In this document: piece after piece, positions 8,844 to 19,032 of the stretch
Layout: every line of letters starts with the position of its first letter
How positions within the stretch are numbered: the first letter of the stretch is position 1
DNA from: CAWDVB01 sp963824105
GTDB lineage: Bacteria > Actinomycetota > Actinomycetes > Propionibacteriales > Nocardioidaceae
DNA: 64,000 nt
Assembly (NCBI GenBank): GCA_963824105.1
Contig: CAWGNN010000010.1
Location: 248,001 to 312,000 of the forward strand
Direction of reading: 5' to 3'
The notes under the pieces: model-generated
The model's database searches: none
Told to the model about the DNA's origin: nothing
What the model saw: only the letters and a program-made list of their open reading frames with translations
Program-made: the position numbers and the translations under genes

Positions 8844-9755
8844 TCAGCCCTTGACCGCTCCTGACGTCATGCCTCGCACGAAGTACCGCTGCAGGAAGAG
8901 GAAGACCGCGATCGGCACGATCATCGAGAAGAAGCCTCCTGCGGTCACCAGGTTCCAGCCGGCTCCCTGTTGACTCAGCAGGTTGTTCTTGATCGCGACG
9001 GTCAGGGGTGCGTACTTGCCCGGCCCGACGAAGATCAGCGCCACCATGAAGTCGTTCCAGACCCAGAGGAACTGGAAGATGGCGAACGACGCCAGGGCGG
9101 GCATCGACATCGGCAGGACCAGCCGGTAGAAGGTCTGGTAGTGCGAAGCCCCGTCGATCTTCGCCGACTCGATCACTGACTTGGGCAGCGTGGCCATGAA
9201 GTTGCGCAGGATGTAGACCGCCAACGACATTCCGAAACCGATGTGGGCCAGCCAGACCTTGGGGAACCCGGTCATGCCCAGCTGGTCGTAGATCGACTGG
9301 ATCGGGACGAGAGCCACGAAGTTGGGCACCACCAGCATGCTGACGATGACAACGAAGAAGATGTCGCGGCCCGGGAACTCCATGAAGGTGAAGGCGTACG
9401 CCGCGATCGCCGCGATCATGATCGGGATGAATGTCGCCGGCAAGGCGATGGCAACGGTGTTCATGAAGGCCTGACCCAGGTTGGCCTGGGACATGGCATC
9501 GCCGTAGTTGCCGAGTGTGAAGGTGCCCCACTGCGAGGGCAGGAACGACGTCCACCAACCGGAGGTGTTGGCGCCGTCGACGGTCCGGAAGGAGGTGACG
9601 AAGAGCCCGAGCGTCGGCATGAACCAGAGGAAGACGAGGACCGCGACGGCGATCTTGATCGGCCAGCCGGCCCGGCTCGGGTCCTTCAGATGGCCGGACC
9701 TGCGCCGCTGTGCCCCGGTGGGACCGGTGGGCTTGGCTACCGCAGTCGTGGTCAT
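8844..9755 (-). CDS. Carbohydrate ABC transporter permease, MalG family
   Basis: Second membrane subunit of a CUT1 sugar importer, 303 residues with about six membrane helices (first at about residues 33-55, AVAVLVFLWFMPTLGLFVTS). The cytoplasmic coupling loop (EAA motif) is SAKIDGASHYQTFYRLVLP. Its start overlaps the stop of the MalF-type permease by 4 bp. The cognate ATPase is probably the MsmK/UgpC-like protein encoded divergently at 13593-14675. Confidence 0.95.
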   Translation of the reverse strand: MTTTAVAKPTGPTGAQRRRSGHLKDPSRAGWPIKIAVAVLVFLWFMPTLGLFVTSFRTVDGANTSGWWTSFLPSQWGTFTLGNYGDAMSQANLGQAFMNTVAIALPATFIPIMIAAIAAYAFTFMEFPGRDIFFVVIVSMLVVPNFVALVPIQSIYDQLGMTGFPKVWLAHIGFGMSLAVYILRNFMATLPKSVIESAKIDGASHYQTFYRLVLPMSMPALASFAIFQFLWVWNDFMVALIFVGPGKYAPLTVAIKNNLLSQQGAGWNLVTAGGFFSMIVPIAVFLFLQRYFVRGMTSGAVKG

Positions 9756-10744
9756 GCTGCCTCCTCAGCCCGGAAGTGCTTCACCTGGTAGTACATGATC
9801 GGGATGACCGCGATCATCATGATCACCACGATGGTCGACGCCTTCCCCTTGTCGTAGTACGCCAGCATCTGTTGGAAGAACTCGTTGCCGAGCACGTTGG
9901 TGCCCATCTTCCCGTTCGTCATCACATAGACGATGTCGAAGACCTTCAGCACCATGATCGTCACGGTGATGAAGACGGTGATGACCGTGCCCTTGATCTG
10001 CGGCACGACGATCCGGAAGAACACCGCGCGCTCACCGGCGCCGTCGATGCGGGCAGCCTCGAGAGTGTCCTCGGGGACGCCCTTGACCGCGGCGGAGAGC
10101 AGGACCATCGCGAAGCCGATCTGACCCCACAGCAGCATGAGCATCAGCCAACCGCTGTTGATGTGGAACTGCTGCTGACCCAGCCAGTACGTCGGGCTCC
10201 CACCAACGAGCTGCCAGGCGGCGTTCTGCAGGCCGATCTGCGGCTTGCCCAACGCCGTCCGCTGGGCGTCGTAGCTGTACATGAAGCGCCAGATGGTGGC
10301 CGAACCAACCATGCTGATCGCCATCGGGAGGAAGATGATCGTCTTGGAGAACTTCTCGGCCCCTGGCTTGAGCTTGTCGGTGAGCACCGCGACCGCGAGG
10401 CCAACGATCACCGAGAGGATCGGCACGATCGCGATCCACAGGACGGTGTTGAAGATCGTCCCGCGGAAGTCGGAACTGCCGAGGAGGGACGTGTAGTTCT
10501 TCCAGCCCACCCAGTTCTGGCTCGCGGCGTCCTTGAAGGAGTAGATCACCGTCAAGATCGCCGGATAGATCAGATAGACAGTGATCGCGACGTAGGCCGG
10601 GAGGATGTAGACAAGCGGTTTGACCTTGTCGCGGAATCGATAGGGCAGGAGCTCGCAGGCTCGGTCAAGGAGCCAGAAGACGACGATGGCTGCGCCGATG
10701 CCGGCGGCGACAGTGATGATCGTTCTCAGGGTCAGACTCCACAT
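9752..10744 (-). CDS. Carbohydrate ABC transporter permease, MalF family
   Basis: First membrane subunit of the CUT1 importer, about 330 residues, N-terminal helix at MWSLTLRTIITVAAGIGAA and six or more further segments. The EAA loop reads EAARIDGAGERAVFFRIVVP. I chose ATG 10744 because GGAGGGA lies six bases upstream; the longer reading to 10783 begins at the foot of a large stem-loop. The 3' end overlaps the MalG-type gene by 4 bp. It is separated from the binding-protein gene by 95 bp containing that hairpin. Confidence 0.95.
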   Translation of the reverse strand: MWSLTLRTIITVAAGIGAAIVVFWLLDRACELLPYRFRDKVKPLVYILPAYVAITVYLIYPAILTVIYSFKDAASQNWVGWKNYTSLLGSSDFRGTIFNTVLWIAIVPILSVIVGLAVAVLTDKLKPGAEKFSKTIIFLPMAISMVGSATIWRFMYSYDAQRTALGKPQIGLQNAAWQLVGGSPTYWLGQQQFHINSGWLMLMLLWGQIGFAMVLLSAAVKGVPEDTLEAARIDGAGERAVFFRIVVPQIKGTVITVFITVTIMVLKVFDIVYVMTNGKMGTNVLGNEFFQQMLAYYDKGKASTIVVIMMIAVIPIMYYQVKHFRAEEAA

Positions 10745-10780
10745 GCCAGTTCCCTCCTCGACTGCGACGCACCCATGAAG

Positions 10781-10827
10781 CACTGCGGGGGGCGGAGCCC
10801 GGAGGCCCGGGGCCGCCCCCCGCAGTG
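10781..10827. terminator. Intercistronic stem-loop between binding protein and permease genes
   Basis: A perfect 15-bp inverted repeat: CACTGCGGGGGGCGG at 10781-10795 pairs with its complement at 10813-10827, with a 17-nt loop that can itself fold. It sits just after the binding-protein stop codon. Hairpins here commonly cause partial termination or protect the upstream mRNA, so that more binding protein than permease is made; that role is inferred. Confidence 0.75.
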
Positions 10828-10839
10828 ATCAAAGGTGCG

Positions 10840-12171
10840 TCAGCTCGACGGCCAGCTTGCGTCGATGTTACTCAACGCGGTGTCGAGACTCTCGTCTCCC
10901 TGGATCCACTTGGTCATGTCGGTCCAGAATGTTCCAGCACCCACGACACCCGGCATCTGGTCGGAGCCGTCGAAGATGAACGCGCTGGCGTTGTAGGCAA
11001 CCTCTGCCACCTGCTTCGTGAGCGGGTCGTAGAGACTCGTGTCGAAGTCCTTGTGCGGCGAGATGAAGCTACTGGTGCCAGCGGCCTGGATGCCCACCTG
11101 CTTGTCGGCGAGGATGTTCATCGCGATCTTGGTGGCGTCGTTGTCGGTCAGCATGATCGCTGAGTCGCCGCCACCGAGCACCGGGGCGTCTCCGCCCGCC
11201 TGCAACGGCGGGAAGGGGAAGAAGCCCGCATCTGCGGAGAGGTTGTCCTGGACGTCCTGCGGGAAGAACCCGGTGATGAACGACCCCATCTTGTACATGA
11301 AGCAGCCCGGCGTCGGGTCGAACATCGGGTTGCCCGCCGTGCCGAAGTTGGTGCTGGCGATCGCGTCGCGGCCACCGAGGACGTTGCCCTTGGTGAACAT
11401 CAGCGTCTCGAACTCAGCCGCGGCCTTCTTGACCAGGTCGGAGTTGAACATGATCTGATGGGTTGCCCACTGCTGGTACTCGGCGGTGGTGCCGTAGCGG
11501 CCCACCAGTTCCTCGATCCAGTCGGTGGCCGGCCAGCCGGTCGCCGTGCCGGACTCGATGCCCATGCACCACGGGACCTTGCCCTCGTTGCGGATCTGGT
11601 CGGTCAGCGCGTTGAGCTCATCGATCGACTTCGGGATCTGGTAGCCCGCGGCGTCCCAGGCCTTCTTGGGGTACCACACCAGGCTCTTGACGTTGGCGGC
11701 CACCAGCAGCCCGTACTGCTTGCCGTTGATGTTGCCGGAGTCGAGCGTGCCCGGGATCATGCTCGCCTTGAGGGCGCTCATGTCCACCACGTCGTCGATC
11801 GGGAAGCCCGCCCCCCGGGCGACCATGTCCCGGATCACGCCGGGCTGCGGGATGAGCGCGATGTCCGGCTTGTCGGCCGCGTTGAGCTTGGTCATGATGA
11901 CCTGGTTGATGTTGTCAACCCGGTTCCACTTGATCGTGATGCCCTTGGCAGCGGCCATGACGTCGGTCTGCTTCTGGATGCCGTCGACGACGGCTTGGTC
12001 CATGCTGGTCCAGACGTTCACCGTGGTGGAACCGGTGATGCCGCCGCTGCTACTGGAGCTGTCGCTCGCGCTGGGAGTACTGCTGCTGCTACAGGCAGCC
12101 AGGCCCATGGCTGACGCAGCGATGGCTGCGCCCACAGCCAACAGCCGCCCCCGCCTCATGTGGTGAAACAT
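10840..12171 (-). CDS. Sugar-binding lipoprotein of ABC importer (SBP_bac_1 family)
   Basis: Extracellular solute-binding protein, 443 residues. The signal region MFHHMRRGRLLAVGAAIAAS ends in lipobox LAAC at about residue 27, followed by a Ser/Thr-rich linker and a typical family 1 binding protein (TTVNVWTSMDQAV at the start of the mature domain, ADKPDIALIPQPG, WPATDWIEELVGRYG). First gene of the importer operon and divergent from the lacI-type gene, with a LacI-like operator between them. The substrate is inferred from neighbours as an alpha-galactoside or sucrose-type oligosaccharide. Confidence 0.93.
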   Translation of the reverse strand: MFHHMRRGRLLAVGAAIAASAMGLAACSSSSTPSASDSSSSSGGITGSTTVNVWTSMDQAVVDGIQKQTDVMAAAKGITIKWNRVDNINQVIMTKLNAADKPDIALIPQPGVIRDMVARGAGFPIDDVVDMSALKASMIPGTLDSGNINGKQYGLLVAANVKSLVWYPKKAWDAAGYQIPKSIDELNALTDQIRNEGKVPWCMGIESGTATGWPATDWIEELVGRYGTTAEYQQWATHQIMFNSDLVKKAAAEFETLMFTKGNVLGGRDAIASTNFGTAGNPMFDPTPGCFMYKMGSFITGFFPQDVQDNLSADAGFFPFPPLQAGGDAPVLGGGDSAIMLTDNDATKIAMNILADKQVGIQAAGTSSFISPHKDFDTSLYDPLTKQVAEVAYNASAFIFDGSDQMPGVVGAGTFWTDMTKWIQGDESLDTALSNIDASWPSS

Positions 12172-12248
12172 TCTGTCTCCTGACGTTGGTTGCGATCCGT
12201 CTCTGCCGAGACATCTGAACGATTCCTGTGCTTGTGATTGACATCACC

Positions 12249-12266
12249 TGCTGAATCGAATCAGCA
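12249..12266. promoter_or_regulatory. LacI-family operator
   Basis: TGCTGAATCGAATCAGCA is an 18-bp near-palindrome with 16 of 18 positions symmetric and the central CG typical of LacI-family operators. It lies in the 242-bp divergent region, about 80 bp upstream of the binding-protein ATG and about 150 bp upstream of the regulator. Two direct TTGATCCT repeats follow (12269-12288 region). It is the likely site where the adjacent LacI-type repressor acts. Confidence 0.7.
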
Positions 12267-12413
12267 TTGATCCTGGTTTGATCCTTGTTGTGCGCTAGAG
12301 GGGTGTCAAGTAACGATTCCGCAACGCCACTTCGCTTGTCACCTCAACTGCGGTAACCCTGGGCGGCTGTCTCGAGAACCGAAATCCGGACCAGGCAAGG
12401 CGGAGGGAGTTCC

Positions 12414-13460
12414 GTGGCCAAGTGGGCTCGCGTGACGCTTCAGGATGTCGCGAAGGCGGCGAAGGTGTCGCCGACGACAGCCTCCTACATCCTCAATGGC
12501 CGTAGTGCGCAGATGCGCATCTCGTCCGAGGCTGAGCAGCGGGTGCGCGATGCGGTTGAGCTGCTCGGCTACCGACCCAACCGCAGCGCGCAGAACCTAC
12601 GAACCGCCACGACGCGGACCATCGGCCTGATCTCCGACTCGGTCGCCAGCGGTCACTACGCGAACAACATGCTTCGCGGGGCCAGCGCCGAGGCGGCCGA
12701 TCGGGGTCACCTGCTCCTGATCGGCGAGACCGAGGGTGATCGCGAGACCGAGCGACGGATCCTGCACGAGATGATCGACCGTCAGGTCGACGGTGTCGTC
12801 TTCGCCACCTTGGTCACCCTGGGCATCGACCCACCGCTTCTGCCCGCCGCGACGCCAGTGGTCCTGCTGAACTGCACGGTGCTCGATGACGTGGGTCGGC
12901 ACCGGTCGGTCCTCCCTGATGAGTACGGCGGCGGCAGGACCGCGGCCCGGCTGCTGGTCGAGGCCGGTCACCGCCACATCGACGTGATCGGCGTGGATCC
13001 GAATCCCCGCGCCCTCGCCGGGCCCGCCCGGCTTCGCGGGATCACCGACGAGATGGCCGAGCACGGGCTCCCCGAGCCCACTGTGGTCTCCACCGACTGG
13101 GACGTCATCGAGGCCCGTGCAGCCGTCGGTGCGTGGATCGCCACCGGAGAGCGTCCGAGCGCCGTCATCTGCCTGAACGACCGGGTCGCCATGGGGGCGA
13201 TGCAGGCCTTCGAGTCCGGTGGGCTCCTGGTTCCCGACGACGTCTCGCTGGTCTCCTTCGACGGCTCGGAGCTGGCCGGTTGGCTCCGGCCTCGGGTCAC
13301 GTCGATCTCGATCCCCTACACGAGCCTCGGCATGGTCGCGACGCGGATGTTGCTGCAGCCCGAGTCCTTCGAGGCGAGCGAGCAGCTGGTGCCGATGCCT
13401 GTGCTGGAGGGCGATTCGGTGCGCTCGCCGAATCGGCACTCCCCCTCTCTCCCCGGATGA
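12414..13460 (+). CDS. LacI-family transcriptional regulator
   Basis: DNA-binding repressor of 348 residues. The N-terminal helix-turn-helix is VTLQDVAKAAKVSPTTASYILNG, the hinge helix follows (RPNRSAQNLRT), then a periplasmic-binding-protein-like sensor domain (TIGLISDSVASG, later GERPSAVICLNDRVAMGAM). Start GTG 12414 is preceded by GGAGGGA. It is divergent from the sugar importer/alpha-galactosidase operon and upstream of the ATPase and amylosucrase genes, so it probably controls both arms in response to a sugar. Confidence 0.93.
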   Translation: MAKWARVTLQDVAKAAKVSPTTASYILNGRSAQMRISSEAEQRVRDAVELLGYRPNRSAQNLRTATTRTIGLISDSVASGHYANNMLRGASAEAADRGHLLLIGETEGDRETERRILHEMIDRQVDGVVFATLVTLGIDPPLLPAATPVVLLNCTVLDDVGRHRSVLPDEYGGGRTAARLLVEAGHRHIDVIGVDPNPRALAGPARLRGITDEMAEHGLPEPTVVSTDWDVIEARAAVGAWIATGERPSAVICLNDRVAMGAMQAFESGGLLVPDDVSLVSFDGSELAGWLRPRVTSISIPYTSLGMVATRMLLQPESFEASEQLVPMPVLEGDSVRSPNRHSPSLPG

Positions 13461-13592
13461 GGGCGTGAGATCAGCGCGTGGCCGGCGAGTGATAGCGGGG
13501 GAGCGCGATCGGGGACTTGGGGCTAGGGTGACCAGCGTCACTTCACAACGGATCGTCCGGCACGTACCTGCCGGTGAAGGGAGTTCATCACC

Positions 13593-14675
<1,083 letters not shown>

Positions 14676-14705
14676 ACGCGGACCCGCCCGTCGGGTTCGT
14701 TGATC

Positions 14706-16655
14706 ATGGCGCGTCAGGAGAGGTGTGCTTCGGTGCTGCGTGCACGCGCGGCGAGCCTGCGCAGCACTGCGCTGGAGCGCCTCGGCCCGATCGAGGGCGA
14801 GGCGTTCCTGGCGCGCCTCGCCCAGATCGGCTCCGACCTGTGCGAGGCGCTGCAGGAGGTCTACGGGGAGGATGCCGCTCCGCTGATCGAACGGGCTCTC
14901 GACGATGCGTTGGCGGCAGCCGCGTCCCGATCCCTGGACCTCCGGGTCCTCGACCGCAGGCGCGAGGTCGACCCGCGCTGGTTCCACTCCGAGCAGATGG
15001 TCGGGTACGTCGCGTACGCCGACCGCTTCGCCGGTGACCTCCCGGGCGTGAGCCGTCGATTGGACTACCTGGACGAGCTGGGAGTGCGGTACCTGCACCT
15101 CCTGCCGCTGCTGAAGCCGCGCGAGGGGGAGAACGATGGCGGCTATGCGGTCGAGGACTACGACGCGGTCGACCCCAGGCTCGGCACCATGGCCGACCTG
15201 GAGTCACTGGCCGTCGACCTCCACGAGCGTGACATGGCGCTCTGCGTCGATCTGGTGCTGAACCACACCGCCCGCGAGCACGAGTGGGCGCGGAAGGCCC
15301 TGGCCGGGGACCCGATGTACCGGGACTTCTACCGCTTCTTCCCCGACCGGACCGAGCCGGACATCTACGAGGCCACCCTCAGCGACGTGTTTCCGGACAT
15401 GGCGCCCGGCAGCTTCACCTTCCTCCCCGAGACCGGCGAGTGGGTGTGGGCGACGTTCCACGAGTTCCAGTGGGACCTGAACTGGGAGAACCCCGAGGTC
15501 TTTCGGGCGATGCTCGGTGTGCTCTACTCGCTGGGCAACCACGGCATCGACGCGTTGCGCCTCGACGCGGTGCCGTTCCTCTGGAAGCGCAAGGGCACCA
15601 ACTGCCTGAACCAGCCCGAGGCGCACCGCATCCTCCAAGGCCTTCGGGCACTCACCCACCTGGCGATGCCTGGCGTGGTGCTCAAGGCCGAGGCGATCGT
15701 CGGGCCGGACGACCTCGTCCCCTACCTCGGGGCCCATGAGGTGTTCCGCCCCGAGTGTGACCTGGCGTACGACAACCAGCTGATGGTGATGCTCTGGTCC
15801 ACCCTGGCCAGCCGCGACGCACGGCTGCCGATCCAGGCGCTGACCCGACGGCCTCCGCTCCCCGACAGCGCCGGCTGGGTGAGCTACGTGCGCTGCCACG
15901 ACGACATCGGCTGGGCGGTCTCGGACGAGGATGCCTCGGCCGTCGGCCTCGATGCCGCCGCGCACCGTGCCTTCTTGGCGTCCTTCTACGATGGAAGCTT
16001 CCCTGGCTCCTTCGCTCAGGGGGCTGACTTTCAGGCAAATCCCGCCACCGGCGATGTCCGCACGTCGGGCACCGCGGCGTCCCTGGCAGGAGTGGGATCC
16101 GCGCTGAGCTCCGGTACCGAGCTCGAGGTGACCTATGCGGTCGACCGGCTGCTGCTGATCCACTCGGTGCTCTACTCCTTCGGTGGGATCCCGTTGGTCT
16201 ACATGGGCGACGAGATCGCGATGCTGAACGACGAGGGCTGGGCCAGCGACCCGGCTCACGAGGACGACAACCGCTGGATGCACCGTCCGGAGATGGACTG
16301 GAAAGCAGCGAGGCGACGGACCGAGCCCGAGAGTGTCGAGGGCCGGGTCTTCTCCGGACTCGTCGAGCTGGCCCGGGCGCGAGCCAGCTCGGAGTCGCTG
16401 CGCAGCGACGCCGCGCTCTCGGTGCTGCCGACGGAGAACCCTCATGTGCTGGCGTACGTCCGGCGGCATCCACGGGCCCTGCCGGTACTGGCTCTGGCGT
16501 GCTTCAGCGACACCGAGCAGTACATCGACCTCGAGATCCTCCGCCGGGCGGATATCTCCTGGCCCCGGCACCTGCACTCCTCGTCGGAGTCGGTGGACAT
16601 CAGAGGCAACAGCCTCGTGCTTCCCCCCTGGGGCTTCCTCTGGCTCACCCGGTGA
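14706..16655 (+). CDS. Amylosucrase, GH13 subfamily 4
   Basis: Uses sucrose as glucosyl donor to build alpha-1,4-glucan and release fructose, or hydrolyses sucrose. About 649 residues, the normal length. GH13 regions: DLVLNHTAREHEWA (I), GIDALRLDAVPFLWK with the nucleophile Asp (II), VVLKAEAIVGPDD with the acid/base Glu (III) and YVRCHDDIGW with the transition-state Asp (IV). The segment FRPECDLAYDNQLMVMLW and the late GDEIAMLNDEGW are also amylosucrase-like. No signal peptide. ATG 14706 chosen over TTG 14700. It is adjacent to a fructokinase gene that would use the fructose product. Confidence 0.93.
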   Translation: MARQERCASVLRARAASLRSTALERLGPIEGEAFLARLAQIGSDLCEALQEVYGEDAAPLIERALDDALAAAASRSLDLRVLDRRREVDPRWFHSEQMVGYVAYADRFAGDLPGVSRRLDYLDELGVRYLHLLPLLKPREGENDGGYAVEDYDAVDPRLGTMADLESLAVDLHERDMALCVDLVLNHTAREHEWARKALAGDPMYRDFYRFFPDRTEPDIYEATLSDVFPDMAPGSFTFLPETGEWVWATFHEFQWDLNWENPEVFRAMLGVLYSLGNHGIDALRLDAVPFLWKRKGTNCLNQPEAHRILQGLRALTHLAMPGVVLKAEAIVGPDDLVPYLGAHEVFRPECDLAYDNQLMVMLWSTLASRDARLPIQALTRRPPLPDSAGWVSYVRCHDDIGWAVSDEDASAVGLDAAAHRAFLASFYDGSFPGSFAQGADFQANPATGDVRTSGTAASLAGVGSALSSGTELEVTYAVDRLLLIHSVLYSFGGIPLVYMGDEIAMLNDEGWASDPAHEDDNRWMHRPEMDWKAARRRTEPESVEGRVFSGLVELARARASSESLRSDAALSVLPTENPHVLAYVRRHPRALPVLALACFSDTEQYIDLEILRRADISWPRHLHSSSESVDIRGNSLVLPPWGFLWLTR

Positions 16656-16669
16656 GGGTGCTCACCGGT
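16650..16669. terminator. Hairpin between convergent amylosucrase and fructokinase genes
   Basis: CCGGTGAG at 16650-16657 pairs with CTCACCGG at 16662-16669 around a 4-nt loop. The left arm contains the amylosucrase stop codon and the right arm abuts the fructokinase stop. A short bidirectional terminator is plausible; there is no U-tract. Confidence 0.5.
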
Positions 16670-17584
16670 TCAGCGGGGCCAGTCGCGCGGTAGCTCGGTG
16701 CGGCGAGGCGGGTCGGCGCCCGGCCGGGTGCAGGTCACGGCTGCCGCGGTGGCGGCGCCCCGCACCAGCGTGCCGAGCCCAGCCTCGTCGAGATCGGGCA
16801 GGGTCTGCGCGCCCCACTGGTCCACGATCGCGAGGAGTGCCGCCATGAACGAGTCACCGGCACCCACCGTGTCGACGACCCGGTCGCTTGCTGGGACTGG
16901 GACGCGGGCGCGGTGCCGTCGGGTGTAGGCCTCCGCGCCCTCCCCACCCAAAGTGACCACCAGGACATCGGTCATCCCGTGAGCGAAGACCACCTCTGCG
17001 ACGTCGGCGGGGGTGGCGCCGGGCGCGAGCAGGGCGAGATCCTCATCGCTCATCTTCACGATCCGGGCATGAGCCGCCCAGGCGAGGAAGCGGGTCCATT
17101 CCTCGTCGATCGGGCCGAGGAAGGCCGTCCGCATGTTCGGGTCGAAAGAGACGACCAGTCCCTCACGCGTGGCGTCCTGGACCAGGTCGGCCACGGCCTC
17201 GCGCCCGGGCTCCACGGCTGTGCCGATCGAGCCGATGTGCAGCGCGCTGGTGCCTTGGGGCAGGGCCCGGGCAACCATGTCCCAGGCGAGGTCGAACTCG
17301 TACGTCGCGGCGCCGGTCGCATCCAGGTGCGCGGTCGCCGTCGCCGTCCGGCTGCCGGCGACCACGCTCCCGTCCACGAGTCGCACTCCGCTCTCGGAGA
17401 GGTGTCGACGGATGCGTGCGCCGTACGGGTCGTCCCCGATCCGGGTGAGGAACGACGTGTCGATGCCCAGGCGGGCAAGTCCGACCGCGACGTTCATCGG
17501 GGATCCGCCCGGAGCCTCGCGGACGACACCGTCCTGTGGCACGACGATGTCGACCAGCGCCTCGCCGACGACCAGGTGTGACAT
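16670..17584 (-). CDS. PfkB-family sugar kinase, probable fructokinase
   Basis: ATP-dependent sugar kinase of 304 residues. The N-terminal PfkB signature is GGSPMNVAVGLARLG and the C-terminal signature with the catalytic base is DTVGAGDSFMAALLA. The VGEALVDIV opening matches fructokinases of the ribokinase superfamily. Fructose released by the convergent amylosucrase 14 bp away is the likely substrate; this is inferred from the neighbours. Confidence 0.9.
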   Translation of the reverse strand: MSHLVVGEALVDIVVPQDGVVREAPGGSPMNVAVGLARLGIDTSFLTRIGDDPYGARIRRHLSESGVRLVDGSVVAGSRTATATAHLDATGAATYEFDLAWDMVARALPQGTSALHIGSIGTAVEPGREAVADLVQDATREGLVVSFDPNMRTAFLGPIDEEWTRFLAWAAHARIVKMSDEDLALLAPGATPADVAEVVFAHGMTDVLVVTLGGEGAEAYTRRHRARVPVPASDRVVDTVGAGDSFMAALLAIVDQWGAQTLPDLDEAGLGTLVRGAATAAAVTCTRPGADPPRRTELPRDWPR

Positions 17585-17609
17585 ACGCAGCCCCTTCCGG
17601 ACCGGAAGG

Positions 17610-18431
17610 CTACTGCGCTTGGGTGCTCGTGGTCACGGCCCGGTAGACCAGTCCGCGCATCCCGTCCTCGGTGGTCAGGGTCAACGTGTCGCCGTCGATG
17701 GTGTAGGTGACGGTGCCGGTGAGCACTCCGAGCACGGCCGCCTCGATGTGGCCGCGGCGGTCGTCTCGCACCGGGCGAAGGGTCACCATGAGCGATCCGA
17801 AGGTGATCGTGTTGCCGGAGACCGTCACCGGCCCGCTGCCGACGTTCACTCCGGCAGAGAGGCTGATCCGGCCGTGGTCGATGGAGACGGTCGCGGGGTC
17901 GGTGGCGAGTGTCGCGTCCTGTGCCGTGGCGTCCGGCCCGGAGCCGCCGAGGATCGTGGTGAGCACCCAGGTGGGGCCTTCCAACGGCTGGTCGACGGCG
18001 ATCTGCTCGGACAGGACGATCCGGGTCACACCGCTGGTGAGAGTCAGGGTGGAGCCCGTCAGCGTGAACGTCGGGTCCGAGCCGAGGACCTCGGCGACCC
18101 ACTGGTCCTGGTCCATCTTGGTGGCCGGCTCGCAGGCCATCTCGGTCATGGAGAGGGTGCCGATTCGCAGGGTGTCTCCGTCGAGTGAGTAGCCGCCGCC
18201 CATGTGGTTGCACCCCGCGTCGGCACCGATCTGCGATGCGCCGAAGGTCAAGGTGATCCGGGTGCCGGGGACCAGGTCGTGGCCGGACACCGAGGTCGAG
18301 ACGAAGGTGTGACCGCCGAGGGGGTTGCTGGTCGAGCCGACCGAGCAACCGGTGAGTTCGGCCGTGAGTCCGACTGTGAGCAGGGCGGCCAGGACGGCGA
18401 CCACGGGAGCGATGGGTCTGCGGTCGGCCAT
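17610..18431 (-). CDS. Lipoprotein with two META (HslJ-like) domains
   Basis: About 273 residues. A signal region (VVAVLAALLTVGLTAELTGC) ends in a lipobox LTGC near residue 28. Two META domains follow: the first from LGGHTFVSTSVSG to TEMACEPATKMDQD (with the DAGCNHMGGGY core), the second starting LEGPTWVLTTILGG. ATG 18431 has GAGGAG upstream; the longer reading to 18569 adds a Pro/Arg-rich stretch. Tandem META lipoproteins are usually envelope or stress-related; the function here is unknown. Confidence 0.85.
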   Translation of the reverse strand: MADRRPIAPVVAVLAALLTVGLTAELTGCSVGSTSNPLGGHTFVSTSVSGHDLVPGTRITLTFGASQIGADAGCNHMGGGYSLDGDTLRIGTLSMTEMACEPATKMDQDQWVAEVLGSDPTFTLTGSTLTLTSGVTRIVLSEQIAVDQPLEGPTWVLTTILGGSGPDATAQDATLATDPATVSIDHGRISLSAGVNVGSGPVTVSGNTITFGSLMVTLRPVRDDRRGHIEAAVLGVLTGTVTYTIDGDTLTLTTEDGMRGLVYRAVTTSTQAQ

Positions 18432-18477
18432 CGGGGTCTCCTCGGAATGGGTCGGCTCCCGGATCTGACGCGCAGGT

Positions 18478-18912
18478 TCAGGAGGCGGTTCCGGCCGATC
18501 GGTTGCTGAGCTCTCCGGCGGCCTCGAGGTCGATCGTGTCGGGCGCGGCCCGGCGAGCCGGAGTCGCACACGAAGTCTGCTGGTTGAGCCTCTGGGTCAA
18601 GCCGAAAGTCATCAGCAGGGCCGCACCGATCGGACCGAGGAGGCTCCCGGCATAGGTGTGCATCGCGACCATGGATCCAACAACGGTGACGCCCGACATC
18701 ACCGCGCAGGGCCCACACCCCAGGTCGACACCGAAGCCGTTCGCGGGCACATAGCTGGCCACGATGAGTCCGCCCAGTACGGCGGCTCCCAACGTCAAGG
18801 CGATCAGGGCCGGGCCGGGACTCGACGCCCAGCCGAAGCCGGCCATGGCCGCCGCGACCACCGGGGTGGCGGCTCCCGCGGTCACCCACCGACGCATGGG
18901 CCAGTTCCTCAT
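18478..18912 (-). CDS. Small membrane protein with a CGPC motif
   Basis: A 144-residue protein with about four hydrophobic segments and a CGPC motif in FGVDLGCGPCAVMSG, a spacing seen in thiol-disulfide or metal-handling proteins. ATG 18912 follows GGAG; the longer reading to 19014 runs through the operator and is unlikely. It is divergent from a rhodanese gene across a CsoR/CstR-type palindrome, which suggests a role in copper or sulfane-sulfur handling (inference). Family not recognised. Confidence 0.75.
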   Translation of the reverse strand: MRNWPMRRWVTAGAATPVVAAAMAGFGWASSPGPALIALTLGAAVLGGLIVASYVPANGFGVDLGCGPCAVMSGVTVVGSMVAMHTYAGSLLGPIGAALLMTFGLTQRLNQQTSCATPARRAAPDTIDLEAAGELSNRSAGTAS

Positions 18913-18978
18913 CGTGCGCTCCAAGCTGCTCGGGACCGTGCCGGGAATGAAACCGGCGGAGTCCGACTTTGAACCACA

Positions 18979-18994
18979 ATACCCCCTGGGGTAT
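18979..18994. promoter_or_regulatory. CsoR/CstR-type operator
   Basis: ATACCCCCTGGGGTAT is a palindrome with seven-base arms around a two-base centre. The TACCCC/GGGGTA pattern is the known operator type of CsoR-family repressors, which sense Cu(I) or, in CstR, persulfides. It lies between the divergent rhodanese and CGPC membrane protein genes, 38 bp upstream of the rhodanese ATG. Confidence 0.75.
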
Positions 18995-19032
18995 AAATCA
19001 TCCACCCGATCCAACTACGGAGGAGACAACGA

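Noticed and set aside
15204..16577. 457-codon minus-strand ORF opposite amylosucrase
   Set aside because: No domain recognised; the opposite strand encodes complete GH13 motifs.
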